From assembly GCA_937925335.1 (NCBI GenBank), contig CALEWY010000035.1, positions 1 through 59,886 on the forward strand: 59,886 nt of DNA, given 5' to 3'. Made by a program: the position numbers and the translations under genes. How positions within the stretch are numbered: position 1 is the stretch's first letter; the number at the start of each line of letters is the position of its first letter. Of this stretch, positions 49,660 through 58,804 are shown piece by piece. The notes under the pieces were generated by a model. It did no database searches, was not told where the DNA came from, and saw only the letters and a list, made by a program, of their open reading frames with translations. This stretch comes from an uncultured Acidimicrobiales bacterium (GTDB taxonomy: Bacteria > Actinomycetota > Acidimicrobiia > Acidimicrobiales > SZUA-35).

Positions 49660-50742
49660 CTACGGCAGGACAGAGAGGGCGTCGTTGTCGAGAATCGCCC
49701 GCACCGAGCGACCGAGCATCGTGGAGAGGAGGTCGCGCTGGCGCTCGTTCCACGAGTCCCATGACTGGAAGCTGGTAACGCCATAGATGAAGCAATGAGC
49801 GAGGCACACCTGGTATTTGCGCCACGCCGTGTCGAAGTCGAGCTCGACACCGTTTGTCGCCAGGACGGAGAGGTAGTGGCGAACGAGTTCTGCGTCGTGG
49901 CCAGAGCGAACATCGCTGTCCATCGACTGGCTGGCGAAGTACGCAACGTCGTAAAGGCCGACGGCGAAACCGCTGATCTGGAAGTCGATCATCGTGATCG
50001 AATCGTCGGGTCCGAAGAAGACGTTGTCGGCTCGCCAATCGCCATGCACGAACGTGGCGGGCTCCATCATCTCCTCGAGAAGCCACGGCACAAGTTCACC
50101 GAAGCGGTCGCCGTGTTCGATGAGTTCCGGAGTGAGTTTGTCCGCTCCGTGTTCTTGGCATCCGGCCCATCCGCCATCGAAAACGCCTGGCAGCGCGGCG
50201 AGGTAGACGGGGTTTTCGATCGGGAGGAATCGCTCTGACAACGCGGGAATGTCTTCGTGTTGCCACCAGGGAGCGTGGAACTCCGCCATGGCCGTGATGG
50301 CGACCTTTGCATCATCGATCGACACACCATCGACCTGGTCGATGCTCGTGAGATGGGACAGATCTTCCATCACCAAGACGAAGTCTGAACTCTCTTCCGC
50401 CATCTTCGAGCCGTAGATCGCCGGGGCGCCAAAGGGTGCCTCCGGCGCGATCTCGGCGTAGAACGCAAGCTCTCTCGGGTAGAAGCCGAGGACGTCGGCG
50501 GTCATCCGCTGCACCTCATCGGGAACCGGAATCTTCACCATCGCCGACGCGGGTCCGTCGCCTCCTTCGTAGGTCATCGATGCTCGGAAGATCAGGCTCA
50601 GCAGCCCGCCATCTTCGCCGATGTCACGAACGTCGATCGTTGCGACGGATGTTGACGCGTCGATCGTGTTGGACGAAGCCAGAACAGCGGTCATCCATTC
50701 AGTGGTGATGCCGTCGGCGCTGTTGATGATCTCGAATCCCAC
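49660..50742 (-). CDS. APH/ecdysteroid-kinase-like phosphotransferase
   Basis: 360-residue protein-kinase-like small-molecule kinase. The catalytic loop is FVHGDWRADNVFFG (Asp base in HGD) with metal-binding Asp in ITMIDFQISG. The nucleotide-binding lobe includes SAMVKIPV and FVLVMEDLSHL. Such proteins often neighbour acyl-CoA genes in actinobacteria and are not necessarily antibiotic-resistance enzymes. The start is GTG 50742 with AAGGG upstream. The substrate is unknown. Confidence 0.85.
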   Translation of the reverse strand: MGFEIINSADGITTEWMTAVLASSNTIDASTSVATIDVRDIGEDGGLLSLIFRASMTYEGGDGPASAMVKIPVPDEVQRMTADVLGFYPRELAFYAEIAPEAPFGAPAIYGSKMAEESSDFVLVMEDLSHLTSIDQVDGVSIDDAKVAITAMAEFHAPWWQHEDIPALSERFLPIENPVYLAALPGVFDGGWAGCQEHGADKLTPELIEHGDRFGELVPWLLEEMMEPATFVHGDWRADNVFFGPDDSITMIDFQISGFAVGLYDVAYFASQSMDSDVRSGHDAELVRHYLSVLATNGVELDFDTAWRKYQVCLAHCFIYGVTSFQSWDSWNERQRDLLSTMLGRSVRAILDNDALSVLP

Positions 50743-50752
50743 GGTTGCCCTT

Positions 50753-50797
50753 CGTCTGTGCGTCTGGTGCGCGTCTGGTGTGTGCGTTTGGTCTGTG
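50753..50797. repeat. Degenerate short tandem repeat CGTCTGGTG in the divergent gap
   Basis: Three to four imperfect copies of an 11-13 bp unit (CGTCTGTG, CGTCTGGTGCG, CGTCTGGTGTGTG, CGTTTGGTCTGTG) just upstream of the kinase start in the 166-bp gap to the molybdenum hydroxylase operon. This could be slipped-strand expansion or a multi-site binding region. Confidence 0.4.
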
Positions 50798-50908
50798 AGA
50801 CCCGGCTTGTTCGGCCCGGGTTGAGGGACGAGTGAAGCCGATCGGTGCGATCCGTGCCAGATCTCGGCTGCTCGGCTTCAATGGAGCCGTTCCCGAGGAG
50901 ACCCCGCG

Positions 50909-51778
50909 TTGAAGAATCCAAAGTTCGGCTATGCCCGCCCAACAACGCTCGACGAGGCTCTTGATCTCCTCGCCAGTAGCGAAGACGCCAAGCTTCTTGC
51001 GGGGGGCCAGAGCTTGCTGCCGGTGCTTGCGTTGCGACTCGGGTCGCCCGATCTCGTCGTCGACATTGGGCGAGTTCCCGGCCTCGATGAGATCACCCTG
51101 GCAGCCGACGGTTCCGTCGCAATCGGGGCGCTCGTTCGCCACGCCGAAGTCGAAGATTCACACACCGTCGCCGGTTACGCGCCGCTCGTTGCGGCCGCCA
51201 TGCCGTGGATCGGCCATCGAGCGATCCGCAACCAGGGAACGACCGTCGGCAGCATCGCCCACGGCGACCCAGCGGCCGAAATGCCCGCCGTCTGCCTGTC
51301 GACAAGCGCCGTGATGACCGCCGTGTCGGCGAGAGGCGAACGCTCCATTCCCGCTGCGGACTTCTTCGACGGCTTTCTCACGACGGCACTGGAACCAGAT
51401 GAGATCCTCACGAAGGTCACCTTTCCTCCCTGGCGAACGGGAGATCGCGGAGCCGTCGTTGAGCAGGCGCGACGCCACGGCGACTACGCGCTCGTCGGCC
51501 TCAGCGCACGTGTGCACGTCACCGATGGCGTGATCGACGAGGCTGTACTCGCGTTCTTGAGCGTGGCCTCCACACCTGTGCGAGTAGCGGCCGCCGAGGA
51601 AAGCCTGATCGGCAGCGCACCGAGCACCGACGCCTACGCCTTGGCCGCCGAGGTGGTCTCCAACAACCTCACGCCCGGAGCCGATGTACACGCAACGGCC
51701 AACTACCGAAAGCACCTCGCCGGGGTGCTCACCAAACGTGCGCTGGAGCAAGCCCTGATGAGTGAGGTCGCAGCATGA
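50909..51778 (+). CDS. Molybdenum hydroxylase FAD subunit (CoxM/CutM type)
   Basis: 289-residue medium subunit of a xanthine-dehydrogenase/CO-dehydrogenase-family enzyme. The FAD-binding segments are AGGQSLLPVLALRLG and RNQGTTVGSIAHGDPAAEMPA. A CO-dehydrogenase-type C-terminal domain follows. The start is TTG 50909 with GAGGAGA at the right distance. It moves electrons from the iron-sulphur subunit to an acceptor. The next subunit overlaps by 4 nt, and the three subunit genes are translationally coupled. Confidence 0.92.
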   Translation: MKNPKFGYARPTTLDEALDLLASSEDAKLLAGGQSLLPVLALRLGSPDLVVDIGRVPGLDEITLAADGSVAIGALVRHAEVEDSHTVAGYAPLVAAAMPWIGHRAIRNQGTTVGSIAHGDPAAEMPAVCLSTSAVMTAVSARGERSIPAADFFDGFLTTALEPDEILTKVTFPPWRTGDRGAVVEQARRHGDYALVGLSARVHVTDGVIDEAVLAFLSVASTPVRVAAAEESLIGSAPSTDAYALAAEVVSNNLTPGADVHATANYRKHLAGVLTKRALEQALMSEVAA

Positions 51779-52347
51779 GCCCGCAGAACGAGCAGGGAGT
51801 TCGTGTCGTGATCGGCGGCACGATCGACATCGAGTGCACGATCAACGGCGAGCCGGTTGCGGTGGAAACCGAAGTGCGTCGATCGTTGTCCGATGTGATC
51901 CGGCACGAAGTTGGCCTCACCGGCACCCACCTCGGTTGTGAGCACGGAGTGTGCGGCGCATGCACCGTGTTGATCGACGGCAAGGCCGTTCGGTCGTGCC
52001 TGATGCTCGCGGCGCAGGCTGACGGTGCCGACATCACCACCATCGAAGGTCTTGCCGACGGCGACGAGTATCACCCGGTGCAGCAAGCGATGCACGATGC
52101 GATGGCGTTCCAGTGCGCCTTCTGTTCGCCCGGTTTCATCCTCACCACGGTTGCATTGCTCGACCGCAAACCGGATGCAACCGGCGACGAGATCAAGCAG
52201 GAGCTCTCGGGCAACCTGTGCCGATGCACCGGCTACCAATCGATCCTCGATGGTGCGGCCAAGGCGGTTGAGCTGATGTCCGAAACGGCGAACCCGCCGG
52301 GCCAGCCGACGGCTGATCAAGCAAGCGGCGAGCGGAGCGACGTATGA
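51775..52347 (+). CDS. Molybdenum hydroxylase 2Fe-2S subunit (CoxS type)
   Basis: 190-residue small subunit. The plant-type cluster is in GCEHGVCGACTVLIDGKAVRSC. The second, distinctive cluster is in QCAFCSPGFI and LCRCTGYQSI. The N terminus has about 15 extra residues before the ferredoxin fold, and the C terminus a polar tail. The ATG overlaps the FAD-subunit stop (ATGA), and its own stop overlaps the large subunit start. It carries electrons from the Mo site to FAD. Confidence 0.94.
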   Translation: MSPQNEQGVRVVIGGTIDIECTINGEPVAVETEVRRSLSDVIRHEVGLTGTHLGCEHGVCGACTVLIDGKAVRSCLMLAAQADGADITTIEGLADGDEYHPVQQAMHDAMAFQCAFCSPGFILTTVALLDRKPDATGDEIKQELSGNLCRCTGYQSILDGAAKAVELMSETANPPGQPTADQASGERSDV

Positions 52348-54929
52348 CCGACCAGCGCACACAAACAAGCGGTCTTGGCTTCGTCGGCCAGAGCGTGAAG
52401 CGGGTCGAAGACGCTCGATTGCTCCGAGGTCAGGGCACGTTTGTGGCCGACGTCATCCCGTCGAACTGCCTGCACGCGGCCTTCCTGCGCAGCCCGTTTC
52501 CGCACGCTCGGATCGCCTCCATCAATGCAGCGGTGGCCCGCAAGCTCGATGGCGTCGTCGCCGTCGTCACCGGTGCTGAGCTCGAGCAGATGACGAATCC
52601 GTTCCTGCCGTTCACTCAGCAGGCCGGGCTTTACACGCCGCTCTACTACGGCCTTTCGGCTGAGCGAGTTCGAATGGTTGGCGATCCGGTCGCCATCGTG
52701 GTGGCAGCCTCTCGCCACATCGCGGAGGACGCGCTCGAGCTCATCGAGGTCGACTACGAAGAGCTGGGCCCGGTGGCCTCGATCAGCCAGGCGCTCAATC
52801 CGTCGTCGGCTCAGCTTTGGGACAAGGCCAACCACAACTTGCTCTACGACCACACCGATCAGTTTGGCGATGTGGATGCGGTGTTTGCGTCGGCCGATCA
52901 TGTGTTCACCGAGACGTTCAGCTGCCCCCGCCAATCGAACCAGCCGATGGAAACCCGCGGCACGCTCGTCGAGGTTGACCCGGTCACCGGTGACGTCACC
53001 GTGCGTTCGGCAACTCAGTCATCACACGCACTGCGCTGGATGCTGGCGGCCTACACCGAACGCACGAGTGGTCTGCGTTCGCTCAAGCAGTTCCTGACCA
53101 ACTCCGATCGCCGGTCGGGATTCCTCGCCGGCGCCAAGGCCGTGTTTGCCGAGAAGGGGGAGGCGCTTCAAGAGAGCGACAACGCCGGAATGATCGACCA
53201 GATCAAGTCCGACAAGTCGACCGTGCCAAACCTCATGCGCACGCTCGCCGGAGTCGCTGGCAAGGAGCGCTACGTCAAGGTGGTTGCCGACGACATCGGC
53301 GGCGGCTTTGGGGCAAAGGGTTCGGTGGCGCGTGAAGACGTTGCGGTCGCCGCGGTTGCGATGGCGCTCGGCCGGTCGGTCACGTGGATCGAAGATCGTG
53401 TCGAGAACCTGATGGATGGCGGGCAGGCCCGCGAGGAAGACCTGACGATGACCGTGGCGGTCGATGCCGATGGCACGTTGCGCGGCCTCAAAGTCGATCT
53501 GATTATCGATCAGGGGGCCTACCCGGCAACACCAGTTGGGGCAGCGCTCACCGCTCGGATCATGCAGGTGATGCAGCCCGGTTCATACCGTTTCGAAGCG
53601 TTCGAGCAGCGCAGTCGAATCGTTGCGACGACGAAGGGGAAGTACGTCGCCTATCGCGGTCCATGGGCCAACGAGACGTGGGCGCGGGAACGCATGCTCA
53701 ACGTTGTGGCCCGCAACCTGGGCATGAGCCAGACCGAGATTCGCCGGAAGAACATGTATGGCGATGAGGACTGGCCCGATCCGGCGAACCTCCCAACGAT
53801 GCTGACCGGGCCGACACTCGACGTCACGATGTCGGTTCGCAAAACCCTCGACCGTGCGATCGAGCTGGCCGATCTCGGTACTTTCGACGCGGCGAAGGCT
53901 GATGCCGAGTCTCGCGGCAAGTGGTTCGGCGTTGGGTTCGCCAGCTATCACGAGGCGGCCCCTGGTCCACCCAACTACTTCGATTCGATCAATCCGGGAA
54001 CCGGCGCACTCGTCGATCAACCGGGGCGAGTCACCGTTGGAGTTGATGGCAAAATCCGCGTGTTCACCTCGCAGATGCCCCACGGGCAGAGCCACGAAAC
54101 GACCTACGCCCAGATCGCAGCCGACCAGTTGCGGGTTGGCATCGAAGACATCGAGCTGGTGTTCGGCGACACCTCTCGCACACCATTCGAGCTGCTCGGC
54201 ACCGGCGGAAGCCGTGGTGGTCCGGTCGGTGGTGGTGTCGTTCGAAAGGTGAGCCGTCGCTTGCGGCAAGAGCTCATCGATTCCGCGGCAGACCTCCTCG
54301 AAGCGAACCCGGATGACATCACGATCGAAGCCGGCAACGTCCATGTCGCTGGTGTTCCCGCCAAGGGTGTGAGCTTCGCTGACATCGCGGCACATCACAT
54401 GAAGGCGAAGGGCACGGCCATCGTCGACCGTGACGCCGTCTTCGATGTCGACGACAACTACAACGGTGCCGGCGATGGCGGCTGGTCTGTCGCTACCCAC
54501 GTGTGTTGGGTCGAGATCGACAAGGACACGGGGTTCGTCGAGATTCCCCGATACCTCGTCGTCGAAGACTGCGGGCCGGTCATCAACCCTGCGATCGTCG
54601 ACGGGCAGGTGCGCGGCGGTGTGGCGCAAGGCATCGGTGCGGTGCTCTACGAGAAGGTGGCCTACGACGAGCGTGGCACCCACCAGTCGACCACCTATCT
54701 CGACTACCTCGTGCCGACCTCCATGGAGATCCCAACGATCGAGATCGAACATCTCGAGACATTGAGCGACGGCGAGAATGACTTCCGAGGTGTGGGCGAA
54801 GGCGGCATGATCGGCGCACCGGCGGCGATCACGAATGCCATCGAAGACGCACTCGACGTGACGATCACCGAACAACACCTTCCGCCGTCTCGAATCCTTG
54901 AGCTTGCTGGCGTCGTCGAACCAGATTGA
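52344..54929 (+). CDS. Molybdenum hydroxylase large (Mo-cofactor) subunit, atypical CoxL-like
   Basis: 861-residue catalytic subunit. The cofactor-binding DDIGGGFGAKG, the Mo-site loop and the catalytic Glu in GVGEGGMIG near 817 are visible. The loop is AYRGPWANE at about 436-444. It is neither the AYxCSFR of form I CO dehydrogenase nor the AYRGAGR of form II, so carbon monoxide is not the expected substrate. An extra segment of about 60 residues sits at about 232-295 between SATQSSHALRWMLA and the GGGFG region. Hydroxylation of an unidentified aromatic or CoA-type substrate is inferred. Confidence 0.92.
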   Translation: MTDQRTQTSGLGFVGQSVKRVEDARLLRGQGTFVADVIPSNCLHAAFLRSPFPHARIASINAAVARKLDGVVAVVTGAELEQMTNPFLPFTQQAGLYTPLYYGLSAERVRMVGDPVAIVVAASRHIAEDALELIEVDYEELGPVASISQALNPSSAQLWDKANHNLLYDHTDQFGDVDAVFASADHVFTETFSCPRQSNQPMETRGTLVEVDPVTGDVTVRSATQSSHALRWMLAAYTERTSGLRSLKQFLTNSDRRSGFLAGAKAVFAEKGEALQESDNAGMIDQIKSDKSTVPNLMRTLAGVAGKERYVKVVADDIGGGFGAKGSVAREDVAVAAVAMALGRSVTWIEDRVENLMDGGQAREEDLTMTVAVDADGTLRGLKVDLIIDQGAYPATPVGAALTARIMQVMQPGSYRFEAFEQRSRIVATTKGKYVAYRGPWANETWARERMLNVVARNLGMSQTEIRRKNMYGDEDWPDPANLPTMLTGPTLDVTMSVRKTLDRAIELADLGTFDAAKADAESRGKWFGVGFASYHEAAPGPPNYFDSINPGTGALVDQPGRVTVGVDGKIRVFTSQMPHGQSHETTYAQIAADQLRVGIEDIELVFGDTSRTPFELLGTGGSRGGPVGGGVVRKVSRRLRQELIDSAADLLEANPDDITIEAGNVHVAGVPAKGVSFADIAAHHMKAKGTAIVDRDAVFDVDDNYNGAGDGGWSVATHVCWVEIDKDTGFVEIPRYLVVEDCGPVINPAIVDGQVRGGVAQGIGAVLYEKVAYDERGTHQSTTYLDYLVPTSMEIPTIEIEHLETLSDGENDFRGVGEGGMIGAPAAITNAIEDALDVTITEQHLPPSRILELAGVVEPD

Positions 54930-55675
54930 TGAGCCCGCAGGTTCCGAAATATCAGGCGATTCATGCTGTCTTGCGGCAGCGAATTCTCGATGGTGATCTC
55001 GCGCCGGGAGAACAGCTTCCGCCACAGCAGGGTCTCGCCGATTCGTTTGGTGTGACCTTGATGACGTTGCGCCAAGCGGTGGCGGCGCTCGAAGCTGAAG
55101 GTCTCGTTTGGGCGGCCCGCGGCAAAGGAACCTTTGTCGCCGACCGGCCGATTGACATCAGTTTGGGCAACCTCTCGAGCTTCGCCCAGCAGATGCGGGC
55201 AGCCGGTGTCGAAGTCGAAACCGAGATGCTCGGATCGAGCTCGGTCGACGGTGCGGTGCATGCCGGGGGAGCGGCACTCGGCATCGACGGAGCGTTGTTG
55301 TGTGTGACCCGTCGGCGCTCGGTCGACGGTGAGGTGATCGCTCTACAACGCAGCTACCTCGACGCATCACTCGGTGTCGATGTGGCGACGATCGGCGCCT
55401 CGCTCTACGGCGCGATCGAACGCGTTGCCGGGTGGACGATCGAACGAGCGGAGGAGTCGATCACCGCCGTTGCGCTGTCGGCTTCCGATGCCGAACTGCT
55501 CGCTACGGAGCCGAGCCACCCAGCGCTCTTCTCGGCCCGCACCTCGTTCAATCAGTTCGATCAACCCTTCCTGTATGACGAAGCGTTGCTCGTCGGTGGG
55601 CGCAGTGCGATCGCTGCCGACCGGACCTCGGATCGTCTGTCTCTGCAATATGGTTTGCCCTCCGAAGGGAAATGA
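54929..55675 (+). CDS. GntR-family regulator (HutC/UTRA type)
   Basis: 248 residues. The winged helix is at 5-70: [59 protein letters not shown]-type effector domain follows ([20 protein letters not shown] to [14 protein letters not shown]). ATG 54929 overlaps the large-subunit stop by one base, so the regulator is made with the hydroxylase and likely controls it in response to its substrate. A small inverted repeat lies just after the stop. Confidence 0.9.
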   Translation: MSPQVPKYQAIHAVLRQRILDGDLAPGEQLPPQQGLADSFGVTLMTLRQAVAALEAEGLVWAARGKGTFVADRPIDISLGNLSSFAQQMRAAGVEVETEMLGSSSVDGAVHAGGAALGIDGALLCVTRRRSVDGEVIALQRSYLDASLGVDVATIGASLYGAIERVAGWTIERAEESITAVALSASDAELLATEPSHPALFSARTSFNQFDQPFLYDEALLVGGRSAIAADRTSDRLSLQYGLPSEGK

Positions 55676-55676
55676 A

Positions 55677-55690
55677 TCTAGTCTTCTAGA
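55677..55690. promoter_or_regulatory. Inverted repeat between gntR and trpB
   Basis: TCTAG (55677-55681), TCTT, CTAGA (55686-55690), two bases after the gntR stop and 22 bp before the trpB ATG. It is a possible GntR half-site pair or part of a trpB promoter; too short to be a terminator. Confidence 0.3.
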
Positions 55691-55712
55691 ACTTTCGGTT
55701 CGAGGAGATGAC

Positions 55713-56915
55713 ATGACAGACACAAGCCCCGCCCCCGTTGCGTCGCCTGAGCACATGGGCGAACCCGATGAGCTCGGTTTCTTTGGTGAGTTCGGCGGCC
55801 GTTACGTCGGCGAACCGCTGATCGGCGCGTGTGAAGAAGTCGAAGCAGCGTTCGTCGATGCCTGGGGCGACCCGGCGTTCCGAGACGAGTTCATCCATGT
55901 CCTGAACACCTACGGCGGCCGTCCGTCGCCAACGACCGAGTGTGGCAACCTCAGCGAGCAGCTCGGCCTTCGACTGCTGCTGAAGCGTGAGGATCTCAAC
56001 CACACCGGCAGCCACAAGATCAACAACGTGATCGGCCAGGCGCTCCTCGCGAAACGAATGGGCAAGACTCGTTTGATCGCCGAGACCGGCGCCGGCCAGC
56101 ACGGCGTTGCTACGGCGACTGCCGCGGCTCTCCTCGGCATGAGCTGCACCGTCTACATGGGTGAGGTCGATATGGCCCGCCAGGAACTCAACGTGTTCCG
56201 TATGCGTTTGCTCGGCACCGAGGTGGTGCCCGCCATGTCTGGCAGTCGGACGCTGAAAGACGCCGTCAACGAAGCGATGCGGGCGTGGGTGTCCGAAGTT
56301 GGCGACACGCACTACTGCCTCGGGTCGGTCATGGGCCCACATCCCTACCCGTGGATGGTTCGCACGTTCCACGAGATCATCGGCACCGAAGCTCGCCAGC
56401 AGGTGATGGATCTCACCGGTGGATTGCCGGACGTTGCTGTCGCCTGTGTCGGCGGCGGTTCAAACGCAGCCGGGCTGTTCGCTGGGTTCGCTGACGACCC
56501 AGGTGTGCGTCTCGTCGGAGCAGAGCCTGCTGGGGGCGCGGCGGCCGGGCGCGGCGTTCCCGCCATCGTGCACGGCATGAAGTCGTACTTCATGCAAGAT
56601 GAGGTCGGCCAGATTCTCGAGGCCGAGTCGATCTCTGCCGGCCTCGACTACCCGGGCCTCGGCCCCGAGCACAGCCATCTGGCGAAGACCAAACGCGCCG
56701 AGTACTTCCCGGTCACCGATGCCGAGGTGCTCGATGCATTCCAGTTGCTGAGCCGTTCGGAGGGCATCATCCCCGCCCTCGAATCAGCCCATGCCATCGC
56801 CTGGGTCACCAAGGCCAAGGATGAGCTAAAAGGACAAACCGTGCTCGTGAACATGTCGGGCCGTGGCGACAAGGACGTGCAGCAGGTTCAAGAGATCTTG
56901 GGAGAGCAGGCATGA
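55713..56915 (+). CDS. trpB: Tryptophan synthase beta chain
   Basis: 400 residues. It makes L-tryptophan from indole and serine with PLP. It opens with [20 protein letters not shown]. The PLP lysine is in [14 protein letters not shown] near 101, followed by [20 protein letters not shown]; the phosphate loop is [28 protein letters not shown] and [13 protein letters not shown] are typical of TrpB1, the alpha-associated form. ATG 55713 has GAGGAG upstream; the longer frame overlaps gntR. The stop overlaps trpA by 4 nt. Confidence 0.97.
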   Translation: MTDTSPAPVASPEHMGEPDELGFFGEFGGRYVGEPLIGACEEVEAAFVDAWGDPAFRDEFIHVLNTYGGRPSPTTECGNLSEQLGLRLLLKREDLNHTGSHKINNVIGQALLAKRMGKTRLIAETGAGQHGVATATAAALLGMSCTVYMGEVDMARQELNVFRMRLLGTEVVPAMSGSRTLKDAVNEAMRAWVSEVGDTHYCLGSVMGPHPYPWMVRTFHEIIGTEARQQVMDLTGGLPDVAVACVGGGSNAAGLFAGFADDPGVRLVGAEPAGGAAAGRGVPAIVHGMKSYFMQDEVGQILEAESISAGLDYPGLGPEHSHLAKTKRAEYFPVTDAEVLDAFQLLSRSEGIIPALESAHAIAWVTKAKDELKGQTVLVNMSGRGDKDVQQVQEILGEQA

Positions 56916-57721
56916 GCGACACGCAGGTGAAGAAGCAGGAAAGCCTCGAGGCCTATCTCACCGAGCGACGTGGGCAGCGCCGGCTCTTGATGCCGTACGT
57001 GACCGCCGGCGTTTGCCCGGACTGGCTTGAACTCGTCGACGCCGTGATCGATGCCGGGGCCGATGCGATCGAGATCGGCATTCCGTTCTCCGACCCGGCC
57101 ATCGACGGCACGACCATCCAAGAAGCGACGGTTGTTGCACTCGAAGCTGGGATGACCCCAGCGCGATGCCTGACCGAACTGTCGCAGCGCCAGTTCGGCG
57201 TCCCGCTCATTGCGATGACGCACTACAACCTTGTCTATCGCTACGGCCACGAGCGCTTTGCCGATGATCTCGTCGCCGCCGGCGGATGGGGAACGATCCT
57301 GCCCGATCTCCCAATGGAGCACGGCGCCGATTGGACGGCCATCGCCGCAGAGCGAGGGATCGAGAACGTGCTGCTTGCGGCGCCGGTCACGAGCGATGCT
57401 CGGCTGCAACGGGTGGCCGATGAGTCGGGCGGCTTCGTTTACGTCGTTTCGACCATGGGAACCACGGGAGCCCGAGCCGGCGTCGACGACGCGGCGACGG
57501 TGTTGGCGACTCGAGTGAAGAGCATGACCAACAAACCAGCGGTTGTCGGGTTCGGCATCTCGAATGGCGAAACCGCTGTCACCGCAGCGAAAGCGGCCGA
57601 CGGTGTGATCATCGCATCGGCCCTCATGCGTCGCATTCTCGAGGGACAATCGGTGGAGGAAGCCGCAAGCCTCGTCGCCGAAGTTCGGGCCGCACTCGAT
57701 GAGGCGTACCCCGCTGGCTGA
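56912..57721 (+). CDS. trpA: Tryptophan synthase alpha chain
   Basis: 269-residue TIM barrel that splits indole-3-glycerol phosphate and channels indole to TrpB. The catalytic Glu and Asp are in [14 protein letters not shown], and the phosphate-binding segments are [11 protein letters not shown] and VGFGISNGE. The start overlaps the trpB stop (ATGA). No trpC, trpD or trpE is adjacent, so the rest of the pathway is encoded elsewhere. About 140 bp of intergenic sequence without a convincing terminator follow before the convergent permease gene. Confidence 0.96.
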   Translation: MSDTQVKKQESLEAYLTERRGQRRLLMPYVTAGVCPDWLELVDAVIDAGADAIEIGIPFSDPAIDGTTIQEATVVALEAGMTPARCLTELSQRQFGVPLIAMTHYNLVYRYGHERFADDLVAAGGWGTILPDLPMEHGADWTAIAAERGIENVLLAAPVTSDARLQRVADESGGFVYVVSTMGTTGARAGVDDAATVLATRVKSMTNKPAVVGFGISNGETAVTAAKAADGVIIASALMRRILEGQSVEEAASLVAEVRAALDEAYPAG

Positions 57722-57864
57722 GCCGTTTGTTTGGTCCGCCCGTTCGTTGGCTCGGTCGGTTGACTCGCTCGTTCGACGAGACCGTGCGGTCGACGGGCGG
57801 GCTTCGCAACGGCGAGCTCGAGCGATCGGGTTCGAGCGGGATCGCGTTCTAGACGATCGCATTT

Positions 57865-58797
57865 CTAGGCGATCGCGATGAGGATGCTGCCACCGATGGC
57901 GCCGCCGATGCCGATCGCTTGCCACCAACGAATCTGATCGTCGTCGAAACGGGTCGCAAGAACGGCGACGACAGCGGGATAGGTCGAGCTCACGACCGAC
58001 ACGGTCCCGAGGTCGCCCTGTTGCCCGCCGATGATCCAGGCGATCATGCCGCCGACACCAGCGATGCCGCCGCCGATTCCGAACTTGCGAAGCCCGCCCG
58101 GCAGCAATGCGGGAACGTTGCGGCGCATCGCCAGGCCGGTCATGGCCACGAACCCGGTCGCTCGTTGCGAGACAGCGGGCCAAGCGCCGCTGGCCTCGGA
58201 GGTGTCGGCGGCGCACACGATCGAAAGACCGAACAACAAGCCGCCGGCGAGGGCGAGCACAAGGCCTTCTCGAACTCGGTCACCCAGATCGGGATTGAAC
58301 GTCGTCAATACAAGGGCGGTGAGTGCGACGCCACAGCCAACCACCTCGAGAGCCTTCAGGTTTGTGCCGCCAGCAACATCCCATAGGAGAGGAACGAGTG
58401 CTGCGAGCACTGCTGCGGCGGGCGCAACGATCGCAGCGGATGACAGCGCCATTCCCCGGTAGACCACGGCGAGCCCGCCGGCGATGAAGACGCCGGACAC
58501 CGCTCCACTCAGAAGGTCACGGCCGATGAGTGAGCTGCCGAGAAGCAGCGCAACAGGAACCGAAATCACCGCGCCGGTCAGCATCTGCGTGCCGACGTGG
58601 CTCACCGAATCGGCGCGTCGCGAGCTCACTCGTCCGAACGTGTCGGACACGCCGATGAGAAGGCTGGCAAGAACGCCGAGCGCAAGGGGCACCGGGGAAG
58701 CGTAGAGCTCGGTTCTGCGATCGCTCCATTGGCCTGCGGGTGAGACGTCAAGGGACTTCGTTGCGGTACCCCCGCTCGGCAACGACTCGTGCTCCAC
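57865..58797 (-). CDS. EamA/DMT-superfamily permease
   Basis: Integral membrane protein of about 310 residues with ten predicted helices in two EamA halves (GVLASLLIGVSDTFGRVSS, then AGGLLFGLSIVCAADTSEA). It is expected to export or import a small metabolite; the substrate is unknown. The frame runs to GTG 58797, leaving a polar N-terminal tail of about 35 residues before helix 1. An internal GTG at 58692 (VPLALGVL) would remove that tail and leave a normal promoter gap to the divergent lipoprotein gene, so the start is uncertain. Confidence 0.82.
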   Translation of the reverse strand: MEHESLPSGGTATKSLDVSPAGQWSDRRTELYASPVPLALGVLASLLIGVSDTFGRVSSRRADSVSHVGTQMLTGAVISVPVALLLGSSLIGRDLLSGAVSGVFIAGGLAVVYRGMALSSAAIVAPAAAVLAALVPLLWDVAGGTNLKALEVVGCGVALTALVLTTFNPDLGDRVREGLVLALAGGLLFGLSIVCAADTSEASGAWPAVSQRATGFVAMTGLAMRRNVPALLPGGLRKFGIGGGIAGVGGMIAWIIGGQQGDLGTVSVVSSTYPAVVAVLATRFDDDQIRWWQAIGIGGAIGGSILIAIA

Positions 58798-58804
58798 TGT
58801 GGGG

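Noticed and set aside
52344-54929. Assignment as aerobic CO dehydrogenase
   Set aside because: The active-site loop lacks the AYxCSFR motif with its Cu-binding cysteine, so CO oxidation is not supported.
53583-55025. 480-residue antisense frame opposite the molybdenum hydroxylase large subunit
   Set aside because: It overlaps a complete, well-conserved enzyme gene entirely and has no recognisable motif.
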